Source: an uncultured Kiritimatiellota bacterium (GTDB lineage: Bacteria > Verrucomicrobiota > Kiritimatiellia > RFP12 > UBA1067). From it: a DNA stretch of 15,172 nucleotides. The notes beneath the pieces were generated by a model that saw only the letters and a program-made list of their open reading frames with translations, did not search any database and was not told the DNA's origin. The DNA is taken from contig CAKTZI010000064.1 of NCBI GenBank assembly GCA_934635385.1, positions 1-15,172 on the forward strand, in the 5' to 3' direction. Both the position numbers and the translations under genes were made by a program. This document shows positions 15,096 to 15,172 of the stretch, piece by piece (position 1 is the stretch's first letter; each line of letters starts with the position of its first letter).

Positions 15096-15172
15096 ACCTC
15101 GGCTCGTCACCTCGGCTCGTCACCTCGGCTCGTCACCTCGGCTCGTCACCTCGGCTCGTCACCTCGGCTCGT
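15096..15172. repeat. 13-bp tandem repeat (six copies) at the right edge
   Basis: The unit on the plus strand is ACCTCGGCTCGTC, beginning at 15096 and repeating every 13 bases; the sixth copy is cut at 15172. Copies are identical where complete. On the minus strand each unit carries GAGGTG, and a stop in every frame every 39 bases, so it is not coding in that direction. It may also be an assembly artefact, because it coincides with the window end. Confidence 0.85.

Noticed and set aside
15096..15172. Possible CRISPR array
   Set aside because: The units are 13 bp with no spacers, so it is a simple tandem repeat.

Overview
This is a GC-rich bacterial window from a polysaccharide-degrading organism. 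All supported genes lie on the minus strand, so transcription runs from right to left. The mix of genes suggests an uncultured host of the Verrucomicrobiota/Kiritimatiellota/Lentisphaerota/Planctomycetota type, with Kiritimatiellae as my best guess. The evidence is Tat-exported Gfo/Idh/MocA and TIM-barrel sugar enzymes, LamG and autotransporter-type repeat surface proteins, GH78 and GH30 enzymes, and short palindromic repeats. This placement is inference, because no rRNA or marker gene is present.

From the right edge: six near-perfect copies of a 13-bp tandem repeat (15096-15172) run to the end of the window and sit just upstream of a six-gene block. The block contains a 970-aa surface protein with duplicated lectin-like modules and autotransporter-type repeats (15058-12146), and a 1119-aa secreted protein with a LamG domain and a C-terminal TIM-barrel, glycosidase-like region (12129-8770). 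It continues with a GH78 alpha-L-rhamnosidase (8768-5634), a Tat-signal Gfo/Idh/MocA oxidoreductase (5637-4102), a Tat-signal xylose-isomerase-like TIM-barrel protein (4059-3163) and a GH30 glycosidase (3163-1730). The gaps are 16, 1, -4, 42 and -1 bases, so this looks like one operon. Every product carries an export signal. The set reads as an extracytoplasmic pathway: surface proteins hold a rhamnose-containing glycan, GH78 removes rhamnose, GH30 cuts a beta-linked chain, and the oxidoreductase/TIM-barrel pair acts on released or intact glycosides, perhaps by 3-keto oxidation and beta-elimination.

Left of the operon is a good sigma70-type promoter (1672-1700). It drives a 41-aa signal-peptide-like ORF (1640-1515). 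Twelve bases further on, a GTG start with a full AAGGAGG site opens a large membrane-anchored gene that runs off the left edge (1502 to 1).

That gene is the most unusual part of the window. Three unrelated kinds of short repeat sit inside its reading frame without breaking it: two copies of a 154-178 bp palindromic element, a 60-bp palindrome built of 10-bp units, and a short 8-bp tandem repeat. This resembles the in-frame Rickettsia palindromic elements and is the main candidate for something undescribed. I see no tRNA, rRNA, CRISPR array, transposase or plus-strand gene.
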